A stretch of 64,000 bases of DNA. It comes from Clostridiales bacterium. GTDB taxonomy: Bacteria > Bacillota > Clostridia > Christensenellales > Aristaeellaceae. This document shows positions 1 through 7,640 of this stretch, in pieces. The notes beneath the pieces were generated by a model. It was not told the origin of the DNA, made no database searches, and worked only from the letters and a program-made list of their open reading frames with translations. Where the stretch lies: the NCBI GenBank assembly GCA_004557905.1, contig SFFH01000008.1, forward strand, positions 1 through 64,000. The letters run 5' to 3'. Every line of letters starts with the position of its first letter. The stretch's first letter is position 1. The translations under genes were made by a program, and so were the position numbers.

Positions 1-1
1 G

Positions 2-1468
2 CTCAACAGCTCCTCCTGGCTGGATCAGAACAAGAACGAGCTTCAGGGCACGACACGCGACTTTGACTCCAACCCGATTTCGCTCGCGGAAAAGGGCGCA
101 GTCGTCGTGGTCGATATGGAAGGGCGCGTGCTGGCGCTGGCCAGCTATCCGCCATATGATCCCAATGCGTTCATTGTGGGCGGCGAGGCGGCCGCCAATA
201 TCCTGCTCGATTCCCGCAACCCGCTGGTCAACTACGCCATCGGCTCCCGCGATACGCCGGGCTCCATTTTCAAGCTGGTGACGGCGACAGCCGGACTGAT
301 GAACGGTCAGCTGACGATGACGGAGATGATCAGCGACGAAGGCAAGTTTACCCTCTACGACAAGAGCAATCCGCCGCAGTGCTGGGTCAACCAGAAGCGC
401 CTGTATCTGCACGCCGACCAGACTGTCAGGGAGGCTATCACGCACTCGTGCAACTACTTCTTCTACACGGTTGGCTCCAGACTCTATGAGAACACGGACG
501 ACCAGCTCTACAAGACGGCCGCGCTCTACGGCCTGACGACCAAGACGGGCATCGACCTGCCGGGCGAGCTGCAGGGTTATGTGGCCAGCCAGACGACGCT
601 TTACGACAAGAACAAGGCGATTAGCGCGGCGGAGCAGGCTACCTGGCGTCCGACGATCGTGTTCAACCAGATCAAGCAGCACCTCACCGGCGTCGGCGAA
701 GACTTCAATATGACTTTCGAGGAGGAGAAGCTCAACAAGTGCGTCAAGCGCCTGATGGACATGGCGGTTGACTACAACCAGAGCGACTGGCTGCCGGAAA
801 TCCGCACCATTCTGATGGAAGAGCTGGACATGCCGCGCGAGATGGTCTACCTGCAGATCGTCGCCGGCGACACCTACATCAAGCTGAACGAAATCAAATG
901 GGGCGGTTCGGAGGCGATCATGGCCGCGGTCGGTCAGTCGATCACCTCCGTTACGCCGGTTGCGCTGGCTCGCTATGTGGCGGCTGTTGCCAACGGCGGC
1001 TATGTCTACGACCTGCGTCTGATCGATTCGATCATTTCGCCGGACGGCGAGGTGCTCAGCCAGAGCACGCCGATCCTCGCTTCCCAGCTCGAGGGAGACA
1101 ATGTGGATGAATATCTCGCCTATATCCGCGAGGGCATGGCCGGCGTTGCGGAAGGCGACGGCACGGCGGCAAAATTCTTCAACTCCAGCGAATATGCGGA
1201 CGTAAAGAAGTACATCGCCGCGAAAACGGGTACGGCCGAAAAGACCACGATCGACCTGGAGAACAACGCGTGGATGGTGGCCTTTGCGCCGTACGACCCC
1301 GAAGATCCCGACATCGAGCCGGAGATCGCCATCTGTGTGTATATCCCGCATGGATACAGCGGTTCCATGTGCTCGCTGACCGTGCGCGATATCGTCAATT
1401 ACCACCTGGATCACAGGCTGCTGGACAAGGAGGACTTCATGGCGCCCTCCAATTCGCTGGCATATTGA
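2..1468 (+). CDS. Class B penicillin-binding protein, transpeptidase (5' end outside window)
   Basis: Peptidoglycan D,D-transpeptidase of the PBP2/PbpA type, which cross-links the wall outside the membrane. The frame is open from base 2, so the N-terminus and membrane anchor lie upstream; 488 residues are visible. All three catalytic motifs are present: SIFK with Ser88 of the fragment (preceded by DTPG), SCN at 149-151, and KTG at 408-410 (followed by TAE). The roughly 320-residue gap between SxxK and KTG is long, suggesting an insertion in the middle of the domain. It is followed immediately by a MinD-like gene and a SEDS polymerase gene, so it most likely works with that RodA/FtsW protein in cell elongation. 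Family is clear; the exact paralogue (PBP2 rather than FtsI) is inferred from the neighbours. Confidence 0.93.
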   Translation, partial: LNSSSWLDQNKNELQGTTRDFDSNPISLAEKGAVVVVDMEGRVLALASYPPYDPNAFIVGGEAAANILLDSRNPLVNYAIGSRDTPGSIFKLVTATAGLMNGQLTMTEMISDEGKFTLYDKSNPPQCWVNQKRLYLHADQTVREAITHSCNYFFYTVGSRLYENTDDQLYKTAALYGLTTKTGIDLPGELQGYVASQTTLYDKNKAISAAEQATWRPTIVFNQIKQHLTGVGEDFNMTFEEEKLNKCVKRLMDMAVDYNQSDWLPEIRTILMEELDMPREMVYLQIVAGDTYIKLNEIKWGGSEAIMAAVGQSITSVTPVALARYVAAVANGGYVYDLRLIDSIISPDGEVLSQSTPILASQLEGDNVDEYLAYIREGMAGVAEGDGTAAKFFNSSEYADVKKYIAAKTGTAEKTTIDLENNAWMVAFAPYDPEDPDIEPEIAICVYIPHGYSGSMCSLTVRDIVNYHLDHRLLDKEDFMAPSNSLAY

Positions 1469-1491
1469 TGGAGAATACGGAGAGGATGACG

Positions 1492-2202
1492 ATGGGAAAG
1501 ATTTGGGCTGTGTGCTCCGGCAGCGGCGGCGTGGGCAAATCGATGATTGCGCTGTCGCTTGCCGCTGGTGCGGCCAAGGCGGGCAGGCGGGTCATCCTGC
1601 TGGACACCTCCGGCGTATCGCGCTGCTGCGACCTCATCCTGCGGCTTGAAAGCGTCATCACGCTGGATATGCTCGACGTGGTCCGCAATCAGGTGAGCAT
1701 GGAATCCGCCCTGTACCCCGTGGCGCAGTATCCGGGCCTGCGTCTGGCCTGCGCGTCGCTGTACGACGACGTATCGGTGTCCGAACTGTCGGGCATGACG
1801 CTGTCGCTGAACGCGCTTTGCGACATTCTGGTCGTCGATCTGCCGACGGGGCAGGCGAGTCTGGGCCGCGGCGTGATGCGTGCGGGGGACGAGCGGCTTC
1901 TGGTCACCCGTCCGGACGACGCGTCGATCCGCGCGACGGAGCGCCTGATGACGCGCTGCGCCGGCGAGCCCGCCGCTGACAGCCTGGTGATCAACCGGAT
2001 CAGCACAGAGCGCGTCAGGAAGAAGACGCAGTACGCGCAGGGCACCGTCGAGAACCTTCTGGACCGCGCGGCGCTCGCCTGCATTCCGGAGGACGCGAGC
2101 ATTCCGGCGAGCGAGCAGCGCGGCAGAGCCGCCATCGAGTGCGACGGGCCGGCGTGGACGGCGCTGAGCGGACTGGTGAAGACGCTGCTGGGCGGCGCAT
2201 AA
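1492..2202 (+). CDS. MinD/ParA-family ATPase, MinD-like
   Basis: A 236-residue P-loop ATPase of the MinD/ParA class, expected to bind the membrane as an ATP-dimer and position division or wall-synthesis proteins. Visible features are a Walker A loop SGSGGVGKS near the N-terminus, a switch I-like segment LLDTSGVSRCCDL resembling MinD, and Walker B DILVVDLPTG. The C-terminal tail AWTALSGLVKTLLGG could form the amphipathic membrane-targeting helix. The signature lysine normally at SG(K)GGVGK is serine here, which is unusual. The start was chosen at 1492 because GGAGAGG lies six bases upstream; an in-frame ATG at 1468 overlaps the PBP stop but lacks a ribosome site. No minC or minE is beside it. 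Confidence 0.8.
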   Translation: MGKIWAVCSGSGGVGKSMIALSLAAGAAKAGRRVILLDTSGVSRCCDLILRLESVITLDMLDVVRNQVSMESALYPVAQYPGLRLACASLYDDVSVSELSGMTLSLNALCDILVVDLPTGQASLGRGVMRAGDERLLVTRPDDASIRATERLMTRCAGEPAADSLVINRISTERVRKKTQYAQGTVENLLDRAALACIPEDASIPASEQRGRAAIECDGPAWTALSGLVKTLLGGA

Positions 2203-2220
2203 ACAAGACGAGGAGATATC

Positions 2221-3393
2221 ATGCGCAATTCGGACAATCATCGGCTTTCCAAGCCGCACTTTGACTGGCCGCTGCTGGTCGCCAGCTATCTGCTGGCGCT
2301 CTATGGCGTGCTGGCCATCACCATCGCCAACTACAACCCCAACCTTGGCGCGGACCGCTCCCTGCAGGAGCTGGTCATGGACGCCAACAACGGCCGCCTT
2401 CAGCTGATGTGGGTGGTCGTCAGCATGGTGGTCGTGGCGATGATGATGACCATCAAATACGACATCATCGGCCGCTTGTGGCCGGTTATCTATTTTGTCG
2501 ACGTGCTTCTGCTCGGCCTGGTGCTGACGACCTCCAAGATCAACGGCGTGGCGGGCTGGTTTCAGTTCCTGGACCGCACATTCCAGCCCTCGGAACTAGC
2601 CAAGCTGGCGCTGATCATCACGCTGTCCAAGGCGCTGACGCGATATCCGGACCGGCCGATTCCCAATTTCCGCTACTTTCTCTACATCTGCATGCACTTC
2701 GGCATCCCCGCGCTGCTGATTGCCGCGCAGCCGGATATCGGCACGCTGATGGTCTTCTGCGTCATCTTTGTCGCGCTGCTGTTCCTGTCCGGCTTCGAGC
2801 TGCGCTGGATGTTCCTGCTGGGCGGTCTGGCGATCGCGGCAGTCACGCCGATCATCTTCTATCTGGCCTCGACCAACAACTTCCGCTGGCTGCGCCTGGT
2901 GGCATTCATCAATCCTGAATCCGACCCGACGGGCAGCAGCTACCAGATCATCAACTCCAAGGTGACCGTGGGCTCCGGCGGCCTGTACGGCAAGGGCGCC
3001 TGGGCAGAGGGAACGCTGACGCACCTGAACTATGTGCCCGAAAACCACACGGACTTCATCTTCTCCGTCGTGGGCGAGACGCTCGGCTTTGTAGGCTCGC
3101 TCATCCTGCTGGCGCTGTACGCCTTCGTGATCTTCCGCATGCTGCTGCTGGCGTATCACACGAAGGACCGATTCGGTCAGCTGATCATCATCGGCGTGAT
3201 GGCCATGCTGCTCTTCCACGTGTTTGAAAACATTGGCATGTGCATCGGCGTGATGCCGATCACCGGCATTCCGCTGCCCTTCATCAGCTATGGAGGCACC
3301 AACCTGGTGGTGAACATGGCGGGCATCGGCCTGGTGCTGAACGTGACGGCATACAAGAGTTCGATCAATCTGCACGAAGATCAGCGATCGTGA
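2221..3393 (+). CDS. rodA: RodA/FtsW family SEDS peptidoglycan polymerase
   Basis: A 390-residue polytopic membrane protein of the SEDS family, which polymerises lipid II into glycan strands together with a class B PBP. The family signature PENHTDFIFSVVGE sits at about residues 273-286, followed by the C-terminal motif ITGIPLPFISYGGTN. Its GAGGAG ribosome site is just upstream of the ATG. It follows the PBP and MinD-like genes with short gaps, so the three are likely one transcript. The pairing with an elongation-type PBP and the following spoIVF pair favours RodA over FtsW, but the family alone does not decide. Confidence 0.92.
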   Translation: MRNSDNHRLSKPHFDWPLLVASYLLALYGVLAITIANYNPNLGADRSLQELVMDANNGRLQLMWVVVSMVVVAMMMTIKYDIIGRLWPVIYFVDVLLLGLVLTTSKINGVAGWFQFLDRTFQPSELAKLALIITLSKALTRYPDRPIPNFRYFLYICMHFGIPALLIAAQPDIGTLMVFCVIFVALLFLSGFELRWMFLLGGLAIAAVTPIIFYLASTNNFRWLRLVAFINPESDPTGSSYQIINSKVTVGSGGLYGKGAWAEGTLTHLNYVPENHTDFIFSVVGETLGFVGSLILLALYAFVIFRMLLLAYHTKDRFGQLIIIGVMAMLLFHVFENIGMCIGVMPITGIPLPFISYGGTNLVVNMAGIGLVLNVTAYKSSINLHEDQRS

Positions 3394-3463
3394 CAGCGGT
3401 TCTTCCTGATTTCCTTCCTGCATAGGCTTGGGCAGACAAGCGAAGAGAGTCGTTGTTGCGCAG

Positions 3464-4063
3464 ATGAATGCCCGCGAGCGCGGGACATGGACACCGGTAA
3501 ACAGGACAAAGAAATCAAAGAAACGGCTGCTGAGAAACACATCTGTCTTTGCGGCCGTTTCCTTATGTCTGGGTGCGGGTGCGCTGTTTGCACTGCGCCA
3601 TCCTGCCGGCGTGCAGTCCGTCATGAGCCATGTGACGGCAGGGTTTGAATACGACGACACGCTCGGCAGGCTCCAGTTTGTCAGCAACCTTCTGCCCGAG
3701 AGCGCCATGGTCTTCCTGTCGGGCGGCGATGAGACGCAGAAGCTTGCCGTGCCGACCAGCGCAAAGGTATCCCATGCCTGGACACAGGAGGAACCCTGGC
3801 TCGAATACGTCTGCATCGGCGATGTTCGCGCCTGTCAGGACGGAGAGGTCATGACGATCGTGAAGAACCGGCAGGATGAGTACACGGTGCGCGTGCTGCA
3901 CAGGGACGGCTACGAATCCATTTACAGCGGGCTGAATGCCGTCCATTTGAACGAGCAGGATACGGTGTCTGCCGGACAGCAGATTGGCACTGCGGCGGGC
4001 TTTACCGCGTTTGAGCTAAGAAAGGACGGTCTGTCCGTGCTGCCCGTCTTTGCGGGCATCTGA
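3464..4063 (+). CDS. SpoIVFA-like protein, M23/LytM-type domain
   Basis: A membrane-anchored protein of about 199 residues with a basic cytoplasmic N-terminus, one transmembrane segment (FAAVSLCLGAGALFAL) and an extracytoplasmic LytM/M23-like C-terminal domain (EYTVRVLHRDGYESIYSGL ... VSAGQQIGTAAG ... FELRKDG). The domain lacks the HxxxD and HxH zinc ligands of active M23 peptidases, as in SpoIVFA. In Bacillus SpoIVFA holds the intramembrane protease SpoIVFB inactive until sigma-K activation; the next gene here is an M50 protease, and the pair sits after MinD/RodA-type genes, as in Bacillus. ATG 3464 was chosen; a TTG at 3428 would extend it by 12 residues, and neither has a strong ribosome site. 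Confidence 0.72.
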   Translation: MNARERGTWTPVNRTKKSKKRLLRNTSVFAAVSLCLGAGALFALRHPAGVQSVMSHVTAGFEYDDTLGRLQFVSNLLPESAMVFLSGGDETQKLAVPTSAKVSHAWTQEEPWLEYVCIGDVRACQDGEVMTIVKNRQDEYTVRVLHRDGYESIYSGLNAVHLNEQDTVSAGQQIGTAAGFTAFELRKDGLSVLPVFAGI

Positions 4064-4064
4064 C

Positions 4065-4946
4065 ATGCGCATCCGCATCCATCCAGCCTTCGCGCTGTAC
4101 CTGCTGAGCATGGCCGTATTCTCCTCCTGGCAGATGACCCTGTGCGCCATGGGCGCGCTTCTGGTCCACGAGGCCGGGCACTATGCGGCCGCCCGGCTTC
4201 TCGGCGAGCGGATAGCTCAGGTCGAGCTGACGCCGTTCGGCGGCGTGATGACCTATGCGCCGGGGAAAAGTCCCAGCAAGGGAATCTGTGGTGTCTTCGT
4301 GGCGGCGGCAGGACCGCTGGGCAATGCGCTGGCGCTGCTGGCCGCGTCGTCGCCGTCTGTCCAGCGTGCGCTCGGGCATGATGGCATGCAGGCGTTCATC
4401 ATGGCGAATCTGGCCATGCTCTGCCTCAACCTGATGCCGGTGCTGCCGCTGGACGGCGGCAACATCGTCTTCAGCATCGGGTACTATCTCTTTCCCGCGG
4501 GGCGCCTGATCGCGCTACTGACCACTTGCGGTATGGTGACAGGGCTGGGACTGGCGCTGCTTGCGCTGTATGGCCTTATCATGCTGAGAACGCTGAACTG
4601 TTCGCTGCTGATGATCGGCGGGTATCTGATGCTCTGTGCCAGGCGCAGCAGGGCGGAGATGCTGGCGCAGAACCTGTATGCCGTCGTGCAGGAGCGGCAG
4701 GAAAATCCGGAGGGAATCCGCTCAATGTGCCTGTACCGTGTGCCGCAGGATATTCGCGTTCAGGCGCTGCTGGAACCGATGGAGCGCGCGCCCTGCGCTG
4801 CATTCATCTTTGAAGACGCACAGGGCATCCATATCGTTGGGGAGAAGGATGTCTGCCGTTTTCTTCTGGACACGCCGTCGCTCACGTTGGCGCAGGTATG
4901 GTCCGAAAAGCGGAAACCGGGTGGCGAGACGCAGAAAAAATCCTGA
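4065..4946 (+). CDS. SpoIVFB-like M50 intramembrane metalloprotease
   Basis: A 293-residue site-2-type protease that cleaves substrates inside the membrane. The zinc motif HEAGH is at residues 35-39 in a hydrophobic helix and the second motif, NLMPVLPLDGGN with Asp about residue 130, follows. Several further hydrophobic segments follow, and the C-terminal 70 residues (RVPQDIRVQALLEPME ... GIHIVGEKDV) look like a degenerate CBS domain as in SpoIVFB. Its ATG begins two bases after the stop of the SpoIVFA-like gene, suggesting translational coupling. In sporulating Bacillota the homologue processes pro-sigma-K; that role here is inferred. Confidence 0.83.
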   Translation: MRIRIHPAFALYLLSMAVFSSWQMTLCAMGALLVHEAGHYAAARLLGERIAQVELTPFGGVMTYAPGKSPSKGICGVFVAAAGPLGNALALLAASSPSVQRALGHDGMQAFIMANLAMLCLNLMPVLPLDGGNIVFSIGYYLFPAGRLIALLTTCGMVTGLGLALLALYGLIMLRTLNCSLLMIGGYLMLCARRSRAEMLAQNLYAVVQERQENPEGIRSMCLYRVPQDIRVQALLEPMERAPCAAFIFEDAQGIHIVGEKDVCRFLLDTPSLTLAQVWSEKRKPGGETQKKS

Positions 4947-4963
4947 ATCGGCGCGCTTTTTCC

Positions 4964-4992
4964 TTGAAACATCGCGTGCGGTGAGATACAAT
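4964..4992 (+). promoter_or_regulatory. Sigma-A type promoter for DEAD-box helicase gene
   Basis: TTGAAA (4964-4969) and TACAAT (4987-4992) are separated by exactly 17 bases, about 40 bases ahead of the GTG start. Confidence 0.65.
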
Positions 4993-5028
4993 AGGAAGGG
5001 TAAAAACAAAGACAGTGAGGATACAGTT

Positions 5029-6222
5029 GTGAGTGATACACCGCAAATACAAAAGGAGCATCCGCTTGTCCGGATGGGCATCAGCGACGAGGTGGTCAGG
5101 GCCTTTGACTGGATGGGCTTTACGGAGCTGACCAGTATACAGGAAAAGTGCATTCCGCTGATGATGGATGGACACGACATCATCGCGATTGCCCCGACCG
5201 GCACCGGCAAAACGCTGGGCTTCGGCATCCCGATGCTCGAGTATGTCAATCTCGACGATTCCAGCGTGCAGGAAATCGTGCTGGCGCCGACCCGCGAGCT
5301 GGCCCAGCAGATCGCCGACGAGCTGACGAACCTGGCGCACTTTATCAAGGGCGCGAAGATCGCCGTGATTTACGGCGGCCAGCCGTTCGGCAAGCAGATG
5401 AGCGCGCTCTCGCGCAAGCCGCAGATTCTGGTTGCGACGCCCGGCCGGCTGCTTGATCACATGCAGCGCGGCAACATCCGGCTCTCCACCGTGCACACGA
5501 TGGTGCTCGACGAGGCGGACGAGATGCTCAAGATGGGCTTCATCCAGGACGTGGAGAAGGTCATCGAGAGCGCCGATCCAAACCGTCAGCTGGTGATGTT
5601 CAGCGCGACGACCAATCAGGACGTGCTGACGGTCTCCTGGAAATACCAGCACGACCCCATCGAGATCGTCGTGCATGCAGAGGCGGACAACAAGCCGGAC
5701 ATCACGCAGTACGTCATCGAATCCGATCAGAAGCAGAAATATGAGCACCTGCTCTACCTGCTGGATTCCGACCAGTACAAGCGCATGATGATCTTCTGCA
5801 ACACGAAGGACATGACCGCGCGCCTGTGTGAGCGCCTCAAGAAGGCAGGGTACAGCGCGGAATGCCTGCATGGCGACGTGCGTCAGTCCCAGCGCGACAA
5901 GGTGATGGCGGGCTTCAGAAAGGGCCAGTTTGAAATCCTGGTCGCGACCGACGTCGCCGCCCGCGGCATCGACGTGGACGACGTGGAAGCAGTCTTTAAC
6001 TACGACCTGCCGGACAAGCAGGAGTACTATGTGCACCGCATCGGCCGCACGGGACGTGCCAAGCGCGCCGGCGTGAGCTTCTCGTTTGTCAGCTTCAGGG
6101 ACAGCATCCGAATGGATGAGATCCGCAAGTACACGCACGTGGAGCCGATCCAGCTGGCCTTTGACGAGTTTGGAACGCTGTGCTATAAGGACAGCGGCGA
6201 GCCGTTCCTGGAAAACCTGTGA
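5029..6222 (+). CDS. DEAD-box ATP-dependent RNA helicase
   Basis: A 397-residue RNA helicase core without a long C-terminal extension, probably acting in ribosome assembly or RNA decay. The Q-motif region (FTELTSIQEKCIP), Walker A APTGTGKT (about 55-62), PTRELAQQ, the DEAD box at 161-164, SAT, and motif VI HRIGRTGR (about 336-343) are all present and in order. The GTG at 5029 was chosen because it has GTGAGGA eight bases upstream and its own promoter; a later ATG at 5074 is possible. The tail is about 100 residues shorter than CshA or DeaD. Its last 40 bases overlap the convergent small gene on the minus strand. Confidence 0.92.
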   Translation: MSDTPQIQKEHPLVRMGISDEVVRAFDWMGFTELTSIQEKCIPLMMDGHDIIAIAPTGTGKTLGFGIPMLEYVNLDDSSVQEIVLAPTRELAQQIADELTNLAHFIKGAKIAVIYGGQPFGKQMSALSRKPQILVATPGRLLDHMQRGNIRLSTVHTMVLDEADEMLKMGFIQDVEKVIESADPNRQLVMFSATTNQDVLTVSWKYQHDPIEIVVHAEADNKPDITQYVIESDQKQKYEHLLYLLDSDQYKRMMIFCNTKDMTARLCERLKKAGYSAECLHGDVRQSQRDKVMAGFRKGQFEILVATDVAARGIDVDDVEAVFNYDLPDKQEYYVHRIGRTGRAKRAGVSFSFVSFRDSIRMDEIRKYTHVEPIQLAFDEFGTLCYKDSGEPFLENL

Positions 6223-6434
6223 GCATCGTTCAGCCTGAAACCGCTGATGCCGCTTTTTGCGAGCAGCGGGATCAGGCTGTTTTCGTGCAGAGGCTCGCTT
6301 GAAAGGAGCTTCATCTGCGACAGATCCGCCGTGCAGTTCAGGCATTTGACCTGAGGCAGGTTTTCAAGCAGGCCCCTGGCCCGTTCAAGAGCGTATGCCG
6401 GCCCATAAAGCGTGAGAAGCGTGCAGAATGCCAT
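6183..6434 (-). CDS. Small HMA-fold-like protein without CxxC
   Basis: An 83-residue protein with a near-perfect GAGGAGG ribosome site seven bases before its ATG, which argues it is real. The order of predicted elements (strand FCTLLTLYG, helix YALERARGLLENLP, strand VKCLNCTADLS, strand QMKLLSSE, helix HENSLIPLLAKSG, strand FRL) matches the ferredoxin-like fold of heavy-metal-associated domains. The first-loop GMxCxxC metal site is absent; a CLNC pair occurs instead in the second strand. Its 3' end overlaps the convergent helicase gene by 40 bases. I do not recognise a specific function; the fold assignment is by pattern only. Confidence 0.6.
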   Translation of the reverse strand: MAFCTLLTLYGPAYALERARGLLENLPQVKCLNCTADLSQMKLLSSEPLHENSLIPLLAKSGISGFRLNDAHRFSRNGSPLSL

Positions 6435-6475
6435 GCGGTTTCCTCCTCAAAAAGCAGAAATTCAATGAAAAAGGA

Positions 6476-6504
6476 TTGCGCATCAGTTTCTTTTATGTTA
6501 TGCT
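6476..6504 (+). promoter_or_regulatory. Sigma-A type promoter for DUF1292 gene
   Basis: TTGCGC (6476-6481), 17-base spacer, TATGCT (6499-6504). A dyad at 6512-6533 lies directly at the expected transcription start. Confidence 0.55.
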
Positions 6505-6511
6505 ATGGATA

Positions 6512-6533
6512 GATACAAAGATACATTTGTATC
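6512..6533 (+). promoter_or_regulatory. Inverted repeat at DUF1292 transcript start
   Basis: GATACAAA (6512-6519) and TTTGTATC (6526-6533) form a perfect 8-base-arm dyad around a six-base loop GATACA. It could be an operator or a 5' mRNA hairpin ahead of the AGCGAGG ribosome site. Confidence 0.5.
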
Positions 6534-6559
6534 GTATGACGAAAGCGAGGATATTAGTC

Positions 6560-6856
6560 ATGGATGATATGGAAATGATGGAGAACGACAACATCATCGT
6601 GCTGACCGATGAAGACGGTGTGGACGTTGAGTTCGAGTTCTGCGCTTCTGTTGAGTACGAAGGCAACGAATATGTCGTCCTGCTTCCGACCGAGGATGAC
6701 GACGGTGAAGTTGTGATTCTTCAGGTCATGGAAGATGAAGACGCAGGCGAGGACGACGAGGCGACCTATGTCGGCGTGGACGACGAGGATGTGCTGCAGG
6801 CTGTGTTTGAGATCTTCAAGGAGCAGGCCGGCGACGAGTTCGACTTCGAAGAGTGA
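6560..6856 (+). CDS. DUF1292 (YrzB-like) acidic protein
   Basis: A 98-residue very acidic protein of the DUF1292 family, widespread in Bacillota and of unknown function. The core pattern NIIVLTDEDGVDVEFEF ... VEYEGNEYVVLLP ... VILQVMEDED matches the family, here with a long Asp/Glu-rich tail. The start ATG at 6560 has AGCGAGG nine bases upstream; an upstream in-frame extension lacks a ribosome site. In many Bacillota this family lies near yrrK/yrzL, but here it stands alone between its own promoter and a terminator, so it is a single-gene unit. Confidence 0.85.
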   Translation: MDDMEMMENDNIIVLTDEDGVDVEFEFCASVEYEGNEYVVLLPTEDDDGEVVILQVMEDEDAGEDDEATYVGVDDEDVLQAVFEIFKEQAGDEFDFEE

Positions 6857-6866
6857 TAAGCATACG

Positions 6867-6920
6867 AAAACGCTCCGCTTGTCAGGCAGGCTCAATCCTG
6901 CGGCAGGCGGAGCGTTTTTT
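6867..6920 (+). terminator. Intrinsic terminator after DUF1292 gene
   Basis: CGCTCCGC (6871-6878) pairs with GCGGAGCG (6907-6914), enclosing a second GC-rich stem, followed by TTTTTT. Confidence 0.85.
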
Positions 6921-6959
6921 GTGTTCACTTTGCGATGTCCCTTGAGGCAATTCATCGTG

Positions 6960-7517
6960 TCAGTGAATGAATTTGAGACGCGGCTTGATCTTATTGACGT
7001 AGAGATAGACCATGGGGAACATCAGCCGGTCGTACAAAAGCAGGCAGGCATTGAGCATCACGATGAATACGATCAGAAGGACCGTACCCATCTGGGTGAA
7101 TTCCTCGACGATGGCCGTCATGTTCATCAAGAGACCGAGCATCACATACATCAGCACAATGGCCGCATTGAACACGAGCAGCTTGCAGGGCAGGCGCAGG
7201 CGCTTGTTTTTGATGCGGTCAATCTCCCACTTGAGGATCGGGTAATAGCCCAGAAACAGGTAGAAGAAGGCCGCTTCCTTGTCGATGCCCAGCATCAGCG
7301 TGATCAGCGATACGGCGGCGTATGCGGTCCATGCGGCCTTTTTTCCGAATTCGAGCAGAATGGGCAGCAGCAGAATGGCGCTCGCCATCGGTGCGCAGTA
7401 GGTGGCGATGGGGATGAGGCCGCCGGTAAGCATCAGCGCGACAGACAGGGCGACCATGAGGCCGCAGAACGCGATCTTGCTGCTTTGCCGGCGGCTGCGG
7501 CTTCGATTGTTGGCCAT
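6960..7517 (-). CDS. ECF-transporter S-component-like membrane protein
   Basis: A 185-residue membrane protein with about five or six hydrophobic segments. The N-terminus KIAFCGLMVALSVALMLTGG is the typical first helix of ECF-transporter substrate-binding (S) components and relatives, and the segment GKKAAWTAYAAVSLITLMLG ... EAAFFYLFLGYYPILKW is conserved in an uncharacterised Clostridia family. The substrate cannot be told from sequence. ATG 7517 was chosen because GGAGAG lies upstream; it has its own promoter and follows the thiT terminator, so it is not under the TPP riboswitch. It could alternatively be a non-transport membrane protein. Confidence 0.65.
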   Translation of the reverse strand: MANNRSRSRRQSSKIAFCGLMVALSVALMLTGGLIPIATYCAPMASAILLLPILLEFGKKAAWTAYAAVSLITLMLGIDKEAAFFYLFLGYYPILKWEIDRIKNKRLRLPCKLLVFNAAIVLMYVMLGLLMNMTAIVEEFTQMGTVLLIVFIVMLNACLLLYDRLMFPMVYLYVNKIKPRLKFIH

Positions 7518-7548
7518 GAGGATTCTCTCCCTAAACAAGCTTTTTTCA

Positions 7549-7577
7549 ATTATAGCACAGGCACGGCCCTCCGGCAA
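7549..7577 (-). promoter_or_regulatory. Sigma-A type promoter for S-component-like gene
   Basis: On the minus strand TTGCCG (7577-7572), 17-base spacer, TATAAT (7554-7549). Confidence 0.7.
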
Positions 7578-7587
7578 TTGACCGGCC

Positions 7588-7625
7588 AAAAAGAGAAGCA
7601 GCGGCCCGGTTTGGGCAGCTGCTTC
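7588..7625 (-). terminator. Intrinsic terminator after thiT
   Basis: On the minus strand GAAGCAGC and GCTGCTTC form a stem followed by TCTTTTT, just downstream of the thiT stop. Confidence 0.75.
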
Positions 7626-7640
7626 GGCATATCGATGCGC

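Noticed and set aside
2596..3816. Long antisense frame opposite rodA and spoIVFA-like genes
   Set aside because: The composition (His/Gln/Arg-rich) is that of the reverse of a GC-rich coding strand; no ribosome site and no family match. The same applies to frames at 4882-6345, 9897-11771, 12158-13708, 28699-30918, 38105-39817, 40208-42589, 51938-53743 and 58333-59979.
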